Source of the DNA: Janibacter indicus
GTDB taxonomy: Bacteria; Actinomycetota; Actinomycetes; Actinomycetales; Dermatophilaceae
Length of the DNA stretch: 64,000 nucleotides
Direction of reading: 5' to 3'
NCBI RefSeq assembly: GCF_900176385.1
Contig: NZ_FWXN01000013.1
Span: 24,842 to 88,841 of the forward strand
Part shown: in pieces, positions 7,102 through 14,956 of the stretch
Numbering within the stretch: position 1 is the first letter of the stretch
Layout: each line of letters opens with the position of its first letter
Notes under the pieces: generated by a model
What the model saw: the letters and a program-made list of their open reading frames with translations, nothing else
Database searches by the model: none
Told to the model about the DNA's origin: nothing
Translations under genes and position numbers: made by a program

Positions 7102-7737
7102 TCACCCGGACCAGACCCCCGAGGTGCCACGCCGCTGCGATCCGAGCAGGTGGGTGTCGACGATCCCGACCGCCTCCATCAGCGCGTACATCGTCGTCGG
7201 CCCCACGAAGGCAAAGCCCTCCGTGCGCAGCGCCTTGGACAGCGCGAGCGACTCGGCGGACTTCGTCGGGACTTCGTCGAAGGTCCGCGGGGTCGGTGTC
7301 TCCGAGGGCTGGAAGGACCAGACGAAGGGGGCGAGCCCGCCCCTGTCCCGCAGCCGGATGGTCGCCTGGGCGTTGGTGATGGTGGCGTGAATCTTGGCGC
7401 GGTTGCGCACGATGCCCGCGTCGGCCATGAGCCGCTCGACGTCGTCGTCCCCGTAGCGGGCGACGACGTCCGGGTCGAAGCCGTCGAAGGCCGACCGGAA
7501 GGCGGGCCGCTTGCGCAGGATCGTCGCCCACGACAGGCCGGCCTGGAAGGCCTCGAGGCTGATCCGCTCGTACATGCCCTGCTCGTCGCGGACGGGCATG
7601 CCCCACTCGGTGTCGTAGTACTCGCGCATCATCGGGTCGACGCTCGCCCAGACCGGGCGGGCCAGACCGTCGTCGCCGACGACGATGCCGGGGTCGTCGG
7701 CCGCGCTCGAGTCGTCAGTGGGAGTGGGTGCGTTCAC
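7102..7737 (-). CDS. tag: DNA-3-methyladenine glycosylase I
   Basis: Base-excision repair glycosylase that removes 3-methyladenine. The 211-residue sequence has the Tag core: YYDTEWGMPV, ISLEAFQAGLSWATIL, AGIVRNRAKIHATI and FAFVGPTTMYALMEAVGIV. Tag enzymes normally fix their termini with a Cys/His zinc site. Here the usual YHDTEWG reads YYDTEWG, the N terminus lacks Cys, and the C-terminal HLVGC-like motif reads HLLGSQR, so the zinc site appears absent. An N-terminal extension of ~35 residues precedes the domain. It lies 67 bases downstream of ogt on the same strand, probably in one operon with ogt and the sigma factor. Confidence 0.88.
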   Translation of the reverse strand: MNAPTPTDDSSAADDPGIVVGDDGLARPVWASVDPMMREYYDTEWGMPVRDEQGMYERISLEAFQAGLSWATILRKRPAFRSAFDGFDPDVVARYGDDDVERLMADAGIVRNRAKIHATITNAQATIRLRDRGGLAPFVWSFQPSETPTPRTFDEVPTKSAESLALSKALRTEGFAFVGPTTMYALMEAVGIVDTHLLGSQRRGTSGVWSG

Positions 7738-7804
7738 GCGTGCGTCCTTCGGTGGGCATCGGGTGGCACGACCATGTCTACCGCTCCGGCTTCACGGGCG
7801 TCGC

Positions 7805-8392
7805 TCACGCCGCGCCCTCCAGCTCCAGCAGGGTCCGCTTGGCGTCGAGACCGCCGAGGTAGCCGCCCATGCTGCCGTCGCTGCGCAGCACCCGGTGGCA
7901 GGGCACGACGACCGGGAGCGGGTTGGTCGCGCACGCCGTGCCGACCGCGCGGACCGCCCGGGGGTTGCCCACGGTCTCGGCGACCTCCGTGTAGGTCTGC
8001 GTGTGCCCGTAGCCGATGTGCGGCAGGTAGCGCTGCACCACCTGGCGGAAGCCTGAGGAGAGCGCGAGGTCCAGGGGCAGGTCGAAGGCCCGTCGCGTGC
8101 CGGCGAAGTACTCGTCGAGCTCGGCAGCGGCCGTGTCCAGCCGTCGCGGCGCCTGCAGCACCCGCGGGCTGACCCTGGTCGCGAGTGACTCGAGCACCGT
8201 GTCGAACCCCTCGCGCTCGAAGGCGACGCGCACCAAGCCCGTCTCGGTGGCGGCCAGCAGCAGCGGGCCGACGGGGGAATCGATCGTGCGGTAGGCGACG
8301 TCGAGCAGGGTCAACTCGTCGGCACGCGCCGCGAGGCGCGCGCGCAGGTCGGCCATGGCTCCGGGCTCGATGGGGAAGGTCGTGGGGTTCAT
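7805..8392 (-). CDS. ogt: Methylated-DNA--protein-cysteine methyltransferase
   Basis: Suicide repair protein that transfers alkyl groups from O6-alkylguanine to its own cysteine. The 195-residue sequence carries PVVVPCHRVL with acceptor C165, preceded by SGFRQVVQRYLPHIGYGHTQ (the DNA-binding helix region) and GNPRAVRAVGTACATNPLP, and followed by GYLGGLDAKRTLL. ATG 8390-8392 overlaps the stop of the upstream sigma factor gene as ATGA. This places repair protein synthesis under the same control as that sigma factor. Confidence 0.92.
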   Translation of the reverse strand: MNPTTFPIEPGAMADLRARLAARADELTLLDVAYRTIDSPVGPLLLAATETGLVRVAFEREGFDTVLESLATRVSPRVLQAPRRLDTAAAELDEYFAGTRRAFDLPLDLALSSGFRQVVQRYLPHIGYGHTQTYTEVAETVGNPRAVRAVGTACATNPLPVVVPCHRVLRSDGSMGGYLGGLDAKRTLLELEGAA

Positions 8393-8889
8393 CGTGGTGC
8401 TCCTGTCGCGTCCTCGCCGGAGTGCTGTCGTCTCAGGCTCCTGATGCCGTCGGAGGCGGCCCGGCGCACGGCCTCCGGCGTGCCGCCGATGATCTCGGCC
8501 GTCTCGGCGTGCGGCAGGCCGCCGAGGTAGTGGTAGGCGACCGCCAGGCGCTGCCGCTCCGGCAGGGCCGCCACGGACGACCACACGCGGTGCGCATCGT
8601 CACCGGGGTTGCCCCGCGGCGACACCCGCTCCGGGAGCTGGTCGGTGGGGACGGCGTGCCGGGCACGCGCCCTCGTGACGTCGATCGCCTTGCGCTGCGA
8701 GACGCGCACCAGCCAGGCCTCGACATTGGTCGCCTCGGGCAGGTCCGGCCAGGCGGTGAGCGCGGCCACGAACGTCTCGGACCACGCGTCGTCGGCGTCC
8801 GGGCCGGACCCGAGGACGGCGCGGCAGACCCGCAGCACGGTCTCACCGTGCTGCTCGACGGCCTGCTCGAAGGGAATCTTCATCGTCAT
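8389..8889 (-). CDS. ECF-like RNA polymerase sigma factor coupled to ogt
   Basis: 166-residue sigma-70-type protein. Region 2 spans about residues 10-75 (DADDAWSETFVAALTAWPDL, then NVEAWLVRVSQRKAIDV) and region 4 spans about 105-155 (LPERQRLAVAYHYLGGLPHA, then TAEIIGGTPEAVRRAASDGI). Starts at 8889 and 8883 are both possible. It overlaps ogt by four bases, and tag follows, which suggests control of alkylation repair. No anti-sigma gene is adjacent. The divergent methyltransferase gene starts 60 bases away. Confidence 0.8.
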   Translation of the reverse strand: MTMKIPFEQAVEQHGETVLRVCRAVLGSGPDADDAWSETFVAALTAWPDLPEATNVEAWLVRVSQRKAIDVTRARARHAVPTDQLPERVSPRGNPGDDAHRVWSSVAALPERQRLAVAYHYLGGLPHAETAEIIGGTPEAVRRAASDGIRSLRRQHSGEDATGAPR

Positions 8890-8949
8890 CGCACGGTAGT
8901 CGCGCCGGCCCCGCCGGATGTGAGGTCCCGACCGTAGACTCGCCGCACC

Positions 8950-10086
8950 ATGGAGACCATCCGCTGGGTCGACCGCGACCGTGACCACGAGGCCGAGTGG
9001 CACTCCGAGAGCGGGGCGCCCGTCCCGGAGCGAGTCGTCGTCGCCGAAGACACGATGACCGCCGACGCGGCGATGCGGCTCGCCTCCCGCGGTACCGCGA
9101 TCCTCTGGCGCGGTGACTACCACAACGCCCGTCAGCTGCTGAAGGCCATGGACCGCCGCATCGAGCGCCGCGCGTCGCGACGGCAGCGGGGCGAGGTGAC
9201 CTTCGCCGGGCACCGGGCCGAGCGCACCCAGCGGGCCACCCTCTTGGCGCACCTCGTCGTCGAGCTGGGGCCCGATCGGTCCCTCGACCTGCGGCGGGCC
9301 CCCGACGTGCGCGAAGCCTGCTGGGCCGCCTACGGCCCCGGTACCGGCCCCATGGTGGTTGCCCTGAGCGAGCTCCTCGGCGTCATCGGTGCCCACCAGT
9401 GGCAGACGAAGGGGGTGCACGTCCCGGCGCTCGGGGCGAGCATCCACCCGGCCTACGGCGTCTTCTCCCCGGTCCGCGGCGAGTACATCGACCTCGTGGC
9501 CAATGCGCCTCTGGCGCAGCCGGTCCCGCGCACCGCCTTCGACCTCGGCACCGGCACGGGAGTGCTCGCCGTCGTCCTGGCCCAGCGGGGCGTCGAGCGG
9601 GTCGTCGCCACCGACATCAACCCGCGGGCCGTGGCCTGTGCCCGTGACAACGCCAAGCGGCTGGGCGTCGGCGACCGGGTCGAGGCCGTCGAGGCGGACC
9701 TCTACCCGGACGGTCGGGCCGACCTCGTCGTGTGCAACCCGCCGTGGCTGCCCGGGGAGCCGACCTCGGACCTCGAGGCGGGCATCTACGACCCCGGCTC
9801 GGACATGCTGCGGCGCTTCCTCTCCGGCCTGGCCGAGCACCTCGAGCCGGGCGGCGAGGGCTGGTTGGTCATCTCCGACCTCGCCGAGCACCTCGGTCTG
9901 CGTGCCCGGGAGGAGCTGCTGGGGCTCATCGACGATGCCGGGCTCGAGGTCGTCGACCGGCTCGAGACGGTGCCCCGCCACCAGCGGGCGAGCGACGCCA
10001 AGGACGCACTGCACGCCGCCCGGCGCGCCGAGGTGACCTCCCTGTGGCGGCTGGCGGTTGCTCAGGGGCGCCAGTCGGCCCGGTAG
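8950..10086 (+). CDS. SAM-dependent methyltransferase with NPPW motif
   Basis: 378-residue class I methyltransferase. An N-terminal region of ~190 residues precedes the Rossmann fold: DLGTGTGVLAVVLA (198 onward) binds SAM, ATDINPRAVACARDNAK is the acidic-loop region, and NPPW (263-266) is the catalytic motif of enzymes that methylate amino groups of nucleic acid bases or glutamine (RsmC/HemK-like). The substrate cannot be assigned; rRNA or protein are both plausible. It is divergent from the sigma factor gene and convergent with the frameshifted membrane-protein gene. Confidence 0.8.
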   Translation: METIRWVDRDRDHEAEWHSESGAPVPERVVVAEDTMTADAAMRLASRGTAILWRGDYHNARQLLKAMDRRIERRASRRQRGEVTFAGHRAERTQRATLLAHLVVELGPDRSLDLRRAPDVREACWAAYGPGTGPMVVALSELLGVIGAHQWQTKGVHVPALGASIHPAYGVFSPVRGEYIDLVANAPLAQPVPRTAFDLGTGTGVLAVVLAQRGVERVVATDINPRAVACARDNAKRLGVGDRVEAVEADLYPDGRADLVVCNPPWLPGEPTSDLEAGIYDPGSDMLRRFLSGLAEHLEPGGEGWLVISDLAEHLGLRAREELLGLIDDAGLEVVDRLETVPRHQRASDAKDALHAARRAEVTSLWRLAVAQGRQSAR

Positions 10087-10129
10087 CCGGGCATCTCGTC
10101 GCGGGCCGTGCTCACGAAGCCGCCGGGCT

Positions 10130-10713
10130 TCAGCGGGCCGGCGGATTGACGACCACCAGGCCACGTGACGGGGCACCCCGTGGGCGACGAGAGCCACCCG
10201 CAGCTCGTGCCCGATCTCCTTCGCGTGGCGTGAGGCGAAGAGGACGAAGCCGTCACCCGGAGCAGGAGGCGAGGTGAACCCCGGCCCACGGACGGCACCC
10301 GGCGACGGACCGACGAAGGAGATGGCCCCGGTCGACGTCGGGTGGATGTGCCAGGCGTGCGGCACCACACGCCCCACGACCGACACCACACCCGAGATGT
10401 CGCTGTAGGTGGCGATCGACGCGGGGTGGATCGAGCCGTAGGGGATGTCGTGGCGCTCCCCGATCCGGCGGAGGGCGACGCCGTGGGCGTGCAGGTGGAG
10501 CGTCGAGGAGGTCGACCACACGATCCACGCGACGGCGAGCGTGCCGACGACGAGGGTCCCGAAGCCGGCCCAGGCCCGCCGTTCCCGGCCGCCCTCGGAG
10601 AGGAGAGCCGCACAAGGGGCGAAGCTGACGACGACCGCGACCGCGATGTCGAAGGGGGCAGGCGTCATGCGGTAGGACCGCACCACCGGGCCAAGCCATG
10701 AGGGCGCGCTCAT
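10130..10713 (-). pseudogene. Membrane protein of unknown function, frame disrupted near 3-prime end
   Basis: ATG at 10711-10713 opens a convincing protein frame with two hydrophobic segments (AVAVVVSFAPCAALL and LVVGTLAVAWIVWS) and a soluble domain ending near DGFVLFASRHAKEIGHELRV. That frame has no stop codon anywhere sensible and runs antisense through the methyltransferase gene. Plausible ends lie in the other two frames: one closes as VVVNPPAR-stop at 10130-10132, the other as MPGYRADWRP-stop at 10062-10064. A one-base shift around 10140-10190 is therefore likely, either a real mutation or a sequencing error. The start overlaps the stop of the upstream cysteine desulfurase (ATGA), so it is coupled to that gene. 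Confidence 0.5.
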
Positions 10714-11828
10714 CCGCCGAGTCCTCGGGCCAGTGCGGTGGCTGCGGACTCGACGTCCGCAATGCTCGTCGACCGCCCGAGGGAGAGGCGGAGCGCACCG
10801 AGCGCGGTGTCGGCGTCGAGTCCCATGGCGAGCAGGGCGGCGTTGGGGGAGTGCACGCCCGCGTGGCAGGCGCTGCCGGTCGAGGCTGACACGTCGCCGA
10901 CCGCCTCGAGGACGTGCGCACCGACGCGGCCCGGCAGGGCAACCATCAGGGTGTTGGGCAGACAGGCCTGCTCGGGCGACACCCGCACCAGTCCCGGCAC
11001 GGCACGGGCGAGCTTGTCCCACAACGCCTCTCGTAGGGCGGACTGGCGTTCGACCTCGGTCGCGAGCACCTTCGCGGCCAGTTCGGCGGCCACGCCGAGG
11101 CCCACGATCAGCGCGACGTTCTCCGTCCCCGGCCGCAGGCCACGCTCCTGCCCGGCACCGAGGACGACCGGCGCGACGCGGGTGCCGCGCCGCACGTAGA
11201 GGGCCCCGACCCCCTTCGGTCCATAGAGCTTGTGCCCCGCGATCGACAGCAGGTCGACACCGAGGTCGTCGGCGGCGACCGGGATCTTGCCGACGGCCTG
11301 GGCCGCGTCGGCGTGGACCAGGCCACCCAGCCGGTGGACCCGCTCGGCGAGCTCGGGCACCGGCTGGATCGCACCTGTCTCGTTGTGCGCGAGGATCAGT
11401 GTGCCGAGACCGACTGCGCCGGAGGGCATCTCGTCCAGCACGACCCGGCACGCGCCGTCGACCGGCAGCTCGTGCACCCGCCAGCCGTGGTGCTCCCGCA
11501 GGTGCGCCAGGGGCGCAGCCGTCGCAGGGTGCTCGACGCACGAGGTGACGGCCACGCGGGTCGCGAGGTGCCGAGCGGCGCCCCGGATCGCGATGTTGTT
11601 GGCCTCTGTCCCACCCGAGGTGAAGACGATCTCGTCCGGCTCGGCACCGACGAGTGCCGCGACCTGCTCGCGGGCGTGGTCGACCGCCGCCCGAGCACGC
11701 CGACCCTGCACCGAGGCGCTCGACGGGTTGCCGAAGTCCTGCGTCAGGTGCGGCCACACCGCCTCGGCGACCTCGCGGGCGATCGGCGTCGTCGCGTTGT
11801 GGTCGAGGTACAGGGGGTCGGCGGTCAT
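10710..11828 (-). CDS. Cysteine desulfurase (NifS/IscS family)
   Basis: PLP enzyme that takes sulfur from cysteine for Fe-S clusters or thiolated tRNA. Of 372 residues, YLDHNATTPI is the N-terminal signature, FTSGGTEANN and HNETGAIQP follow, the PLP lysine is K200 in AGHKLYGPKG, and the persulfide cysteine is C321 in STGSACHAGVHSPN. ATG 11826-11828 was chosen over an upstream start because MTADPLYLDHNATT is the family start. No iscU or mnmA partner is adjacent; the partner gene may be elsewhere. It is divergent from the PhzF gene. Confidence 0.9.
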   Translation of the reverse strand: MTADPLYLDHNATTPIAREVAEAVWPHLTQDFGNPSSASVQGRRARAAVDHAREQVAALVGAEPDEIVFTSGGTEANNIAIRGAARHLATRVAVTSCVEHPATAAPLAHLREHHGWRVHELPVDGACRVVLDEMPSGAVGLGTLILAHNETGAIQPVPELAERVHRLGGLVHADAAQAVGKIPVAADDLGVDLLSIAGHKLYGPKGVGALYVRRGTRVAPVVLGAGQERGLRPGTENVALIVGLGVAAELAAKVLATEVERQSALREALWDKLARAVPGLVRVSPEQACLPNTLMVALPGRVGAHVLEAVGDVSASTGSACHAGVHSPNAALLAMGLDADTALGALRLSLGRSTSIADVESAATALARGLGG

Positions 11829-11892
11829 GCCCCCATGATGTCGAGCGTCGCCCGGCCGGGGAGGATGGGGCCACCCCGACGAGAGGACTGCG

Positions 11893-12735
11893 ATGCTCCG
11901 CTCCCGTGCCTTCACCCAGGTCGACGTCTTCGGGACCCGGCCCTACGCCGGCAACCCGCTCGCCGTCATCCTCGACGCCGAGGGCGTCGACGACGCAGCG
12001 ATGCAGGACGTTGCGCGCTGGACCAACCTGTCCGAGACGACCTTCGTCCTGCCGCCGACGACGCCCGAGGCCGACTACCGGGTGCGCATCATGACCCCCG
12101 GCGGCGAGCTCCCCTTCGCCGGTCACCCGACGCTCGGGACCGCGCACGCCTGGCTGGCACACGGCGGCACCCCACGACAGAGCGACCGCGTCGTCCAGGA
12201 GTGCGGCGCGGGTCTCGTCGACGTCCACCGCTCCGGGAGCGAGCTGGCCTTCACCGCGCCGCCGCTGATGCGGACCGGGCCGCTCGACGACGCGGACCTC
12301 GACCCGCTCGTCGCGGCCCTCGGGATCTCGCGCGCCGACGTCGTCGCACACCAGTGGGTCGACAACGGGCCGGGCTGGGCCGCGCTGCGGCTGCGCTCGG
12401 CCGAGCAGGTGCGGGCCCTCGAGCCGGACTGGACGCAGGCACCCGACGCCAAGGTCGGCGTCATCGGGTGGCACGAGGACGGCGGCGAACACCTCTACGA
12501 GACACGGGCCTTCGTCCCCGGTCTCGGCGTCGGTGAGGACCCGGTGACCGGCAGCCTCAACGCCGGCATCGCCCAGTGGCTCGCGGGCGAAGGGGAGGTC
12601 CCGCGCCGCTGGACCGTTACCCAGGGCGGGTGCATCGGTCGGGCGGGAGTGCTGTCCCTGACGACCGCCGACGACGGTGAGGTTCGGGTCGGCGGCGCCG
12701 TCACCACGCTCGTGGAGGGGACGATCAGGCTCTGA
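11893..12735 (+). CDS. PhzF-family isomerase/epimerase-like protein
   Basis: 280-residue protein with the two-lobed diaminopimelate-epimerase-like fold of PhzF. Signature stretches are FTQVDVFGTRPYAGNPLAV, NLSETTFVLPP with E48 at the catalytic glutamate position, and the second-lobe motif FAGHPTLGTAHAWL. GVGEDPVTGSLNAGIAQWL closes the active site. No other phenazine genes are nearby, so phenazine synthesis is unlikely and the substrate is unknown. The start is ATG 11893. The next small gene follows 15 bases after its stop. Confidence 0.88.
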   Translation: MLRSRAFTQVDVFGTRPYAGNPLAVILDAEGVDDAAMQDVARWTNLSETTFVLPPTTPEADYRVRIMTPGGELPFAGHPTLGTAHAWLAHGGTPRQSDRVVQECGAGLVDVHRSGSELAFTAPPLMRTGPLDDADLDPLVAALGISRADVVAHQWVDNGPGWAALRLRSAEQVRALEPDWTQAPDAKVGVIGWHEDGGEHLYETRAFVPGLGVGEDPVTGSLNAGIAQWLAGEGEVPRRWTVTQGGCIGRAGVLSLTTADDGEVRVGGAVTTLVEGTIRL

Positions 12736-12750
12736 CCCTAGGCTGGGGTC

Positions 12751-12984
12751 ATGGCACGCATCGTCACCGACCAGAAGACCCGAGTCGTCAGCGCCCCGGT
12801 GGCGATCATCGTCGCCATCGTCACCGCCGGCTACATGCTCCCGTGGGCCATCGCGGCCGTGCGCGGGAACCGCAACGCGTGGTCGGTCTTCTGGGTCAAC
12901 CTGCTCCTCGGCTGGACCGTCATCGGCTGGATCATCGCGCTCGTCATGTCGATCAAGGAGCACCGCATCCTCGAGGTGCGCTGA
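12751..12984 (+). CDS. Small superinfection-immunity-like membrane protein
   Basis: 77 residues with two hydrophobic helices (APVAIIVAIVTAGYMLPWAI and WSVFWVNLLLGWTVIGWIIA) joined by a short RGNRNA loop. This layout matches the Imm_superinfect family named after a phage T4 immunity protein. In bacterial chromosomes such genes are common and usually not phage-linked; no phage genes are nearby here. It may be co-transcribed with the PhzF gene, 15 bases upstream. A 34-bp tandem repeat begins eight bases after its stop. Confidence 0.75.
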   Translation: MARIVTDQKTRVVSAPVAIIVAIVTAGYMLPWAIAAVRGNRNAWSVFWVNLLLGWTVIGWIIALVMSIKEHRILEVR

Positions 12985-12992
12985 CCCTTCGA

Positions 12993-13196
12993 GACGGCCG
13001 CGGGCGGCCTCCTCAGGGACCGGGGCGACGGCCGCGGGCGGCCTCCTCAGGGACCGGGGCGACGGCCGCGGGCGGCCTCCTCAGGGCCCGGGGCGACGGC
13101 CGCGGGCGGCCTCCTCAGGGCCCGGGGCGACGGCCGCGGGCGGCCTCCTCAGGGACCGGGGCGACGGCCGCGGGCGGCCTCCTCAGGGCCCGGCAG
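12993..13196 (+). repeat. Six-copy 34-bp minisatellite
   Basis: Units begin at 12993, 13027, 13061, 13095, 13129 and 13163, exactly 34 bases apart, each starting GACGGCCGCGGGCGGCCTCC. The only variation I see is A/C in TCAGGGACC versus TCAGGGCCC. Each unit contains the near-palindrome GGCCGCGGGCGGCC, so the array can form a series of GC hairpins. It fills most of the 258-base gap between two rightward genes and carries no credible reading frame. Confidence 0.92.
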
Positions 13197-13242
13197 AGAA
13201 TGCGCTTGGTGGCACCCGGCGGATCGGGGAGGATCCCCCTTC

Positions 13243-14928
13243 GTGGGACATGTCGACGTCGCCGGTGTCAGGTACGAGCTCTCCGACGGGCGGGTGCTGC
13301 TCGACGAGGTCTCCTTCCGCGTCGGTGAGGGCGCCAAGGTCGCGCTCGTCGGGGCCAACGGCGCCGGCAAGACGACGCTGCTGCGCATCGTCACCGGCGA
13401 GCTGACCCCGCACGCGGGATCCGTCGCCCGCACCGGTGGGCTCGGGATCATGCGCCAGCACGTCGGCGCCGGGCTGGGGGAGCGACCCACCGTCGCCGAC
13501 CTGCTCATGTCGGTCTCCCCGCAGGCGGTTCGGGACGCGGCGGCCGAGGTCGACCGGCTCGAGCTGGCCCTCATGGAGACCGAGGACGAGCGCACCCAGA
13601 TGCGCTACGCCACGGCCCTCAGCGACTACGCGGACGCCGGTGGCTACGACCAGGAGGTCGTCTGGGACGTGTGCACGACGGCCGCGCTGGGTGTCCCCTT
13701 CGAGCGGTGCAAGTACCGCGAGCTGAGCACGCTCTCCGGCGGCGAGCAGAAGCGGCTCGTCCTGGAGTACCTGCTGCGCGGACCCGACGAGGTGCTGCTG
13801 CTCGACGAGCCCGACAACTACCTCGACGTGCCGGGCAAGATCTGGATGGAGGAGCAGATCCGCGCCTCCGACAAGACGATCCTCTTCATCAGCCACGACC
13901 GGGAGCTGCTGGCCAACACCGCCACCCGCGTCGTCACCGTCGAGCTCGGCAGCGCGGGCAACCGCGTGTGGACCCACCCCGGCGGGTTCGGGACGTACCA
14001 CGAGGCGCGGCAGGAGCGCTTCGCGCGCTTCGAGGAGCTGCGCAAGCGGTGGGACGAGGAGCACGCCAAGCTCAAGGCCCTGGTGCTCATGTACAAGCAG
14101 AAGGCCAAGTACAACTCCGACATGGCCACGCGCTACCAGTCGGCGCGGACCCGGCTGGAGCGCTTCGAGGCCGACGGCCCGCCGACCGAGCAACCGCGCG
14201 AGCAGAAGGTGACCATGCGGCTGCACGGAGGGCGCACCGGCAAGCGCGCGGTCGTCTGCGAGCGGCTCGAGCTCACCGGCCTCATGCAGCCCTTCGACCT
14301 CGAGGTCTGGTACGGCGAGCGGGTCGCGGTGCTCGGCTCCAACGGCTCGGGCAAGTCGCACTTCCTGCGGCTGCTCGCCGCCGGTGGCAGCGACCCCGAG
14401 GTGGACAACCTGCCCGTCGGCGAGGCCGTCATCGCGCCCGTCGCACACACCGGCCGTGCCCGGCTGGGAGCGCGGGTGCGCCCGGGCTGGTTCGTCCAGA
14501 CCCACAAGCACCCTGAGCTGATCGGCCGCACCCTGCTGCAGATCCTGCACCGCGGCGACGACCACCGCTCGGGTCTGGGGCGCGAGGCCGCGAGTCGGGT
14601 CCTCGACCGCTACGAGCTCGCCCACGCGGGGGAGCAGACCTTCGAGTCGCTCTCGGGCGGGCAGCAGGCGCGCTTCCAGATCCTGCTGCTCGAGCTCTCC
14701 GGAGCGACGCTCCTCCTGCTCGACGAGCCGACCGACAACCTCGACGTCGAGTCCGCCGAGGCCCTCGAGGAGGGGCTGGACGCCTTCGAGGGCACCGTCC
14801 TCGCCGTGACCCACGACCGGTGGTTCGCCCGCGGCTTCGACCGCTTCCTCGTCTACGGGGCCGACGGGCGGGTCCGGGAGACCGACGGTCCCGTCTGGGA
14901 CGAAGGGAGAGTCGCCCGCACCCGGTGA
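13243..14928 (+). CDS. ABC-F family ATPase
   Basis: 561-residue soluble protein with two ATP-binding cassettes and no membrane segments, the layout of ABC-F ribosome-associated translation factors and antibiotic-resistance proteins. Cassette 1 has Walker A GANGAGKT (37-44), signature LSGGEQKRLVLEY and Walker B LLLDEPDNYLDV. A charged linker of about 60-70 residues follows (RQERFARFEELRKRWDEEHA). Cassette 2 has GSNGSGKSH, LSGGQQARFQ and LLLDEPTDNLDV. The start is GTG 13243, with GGGAGGA about 8 bases upstream. A resistance role is possible but not shown. Confidence 0.9.
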   Translation: MGHVDVAGVRYELSDGRVLLDEVSFRVGEGAKVALVGANGAGKTTLLRIVTGELTPHAGSVARTGGLGIMRQHVGAGLGERPTVADLLMSVSPQAVRDAAAEVDRLELALMETEDERTQMRYATALSDYADAGGYDQEVVWDVCTTAALGVPFERCKYRELSTLSGGEQKRLVLEYLLRGPDEVLLLDEPDNYLDVPGKIWMEEQIRASDKTILFISHDRELLANTATRVVTVELGSAGNRVWTHPGGFGTYHEARQERFARFEELRKRWDEEHAKLKALVLMYKQKAKYNSDMATRYQSARTRLERFEADGPPTEQPREQKVTMRLHGGRTGKRAVVCERLELTGLMQPFDLEVWYGERVAVLGSNGSGKSHFLRLLAAGGSDPEVDNLPVGEAVIAPVAHTGRARLGARVRPGWFVQTHKHPELIGRTLLQILHRGDDHRSGLGREAASRVLDRYELAHAGEQTFESLSGGQQARFQILLLELSGATLLLLDEPTDNLDVESAEALEEGLDAFEGTVLAVTHDRWFARGFDRFLVYGADGRVRETDGPVWDEGRVARTR

Positions 14929-14956
14929 CCTCCTGCCCAGCGGTGGCCGGTCCGGC

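Noticed and set aside
11893..12735. Phenazine biosynthesis locus
   Set aside because: PhzF-fold proteins are widespread; no other phz genes are present.
8389..12963. Open leftward frame of 1524 codons
   Set aside because: It joins the sigma factor frame, the antisense of the methyltransferase and PhzF genes, and the frameshifted membrane gene. Only the parts with homology are real; GC-rich DNA leaves antisense frames open.
12751..12984. Prophage remnant indicated by superinfection-immunity-like protein
   Set aside because: No phage structural, integrase or lysis genes are near, and XerD at 56 kb is the housekeeping recombinase.
12993..13196. CRISPR array
   Set aside because: The 34-bp units abut without spacers, and no cas genes are present.
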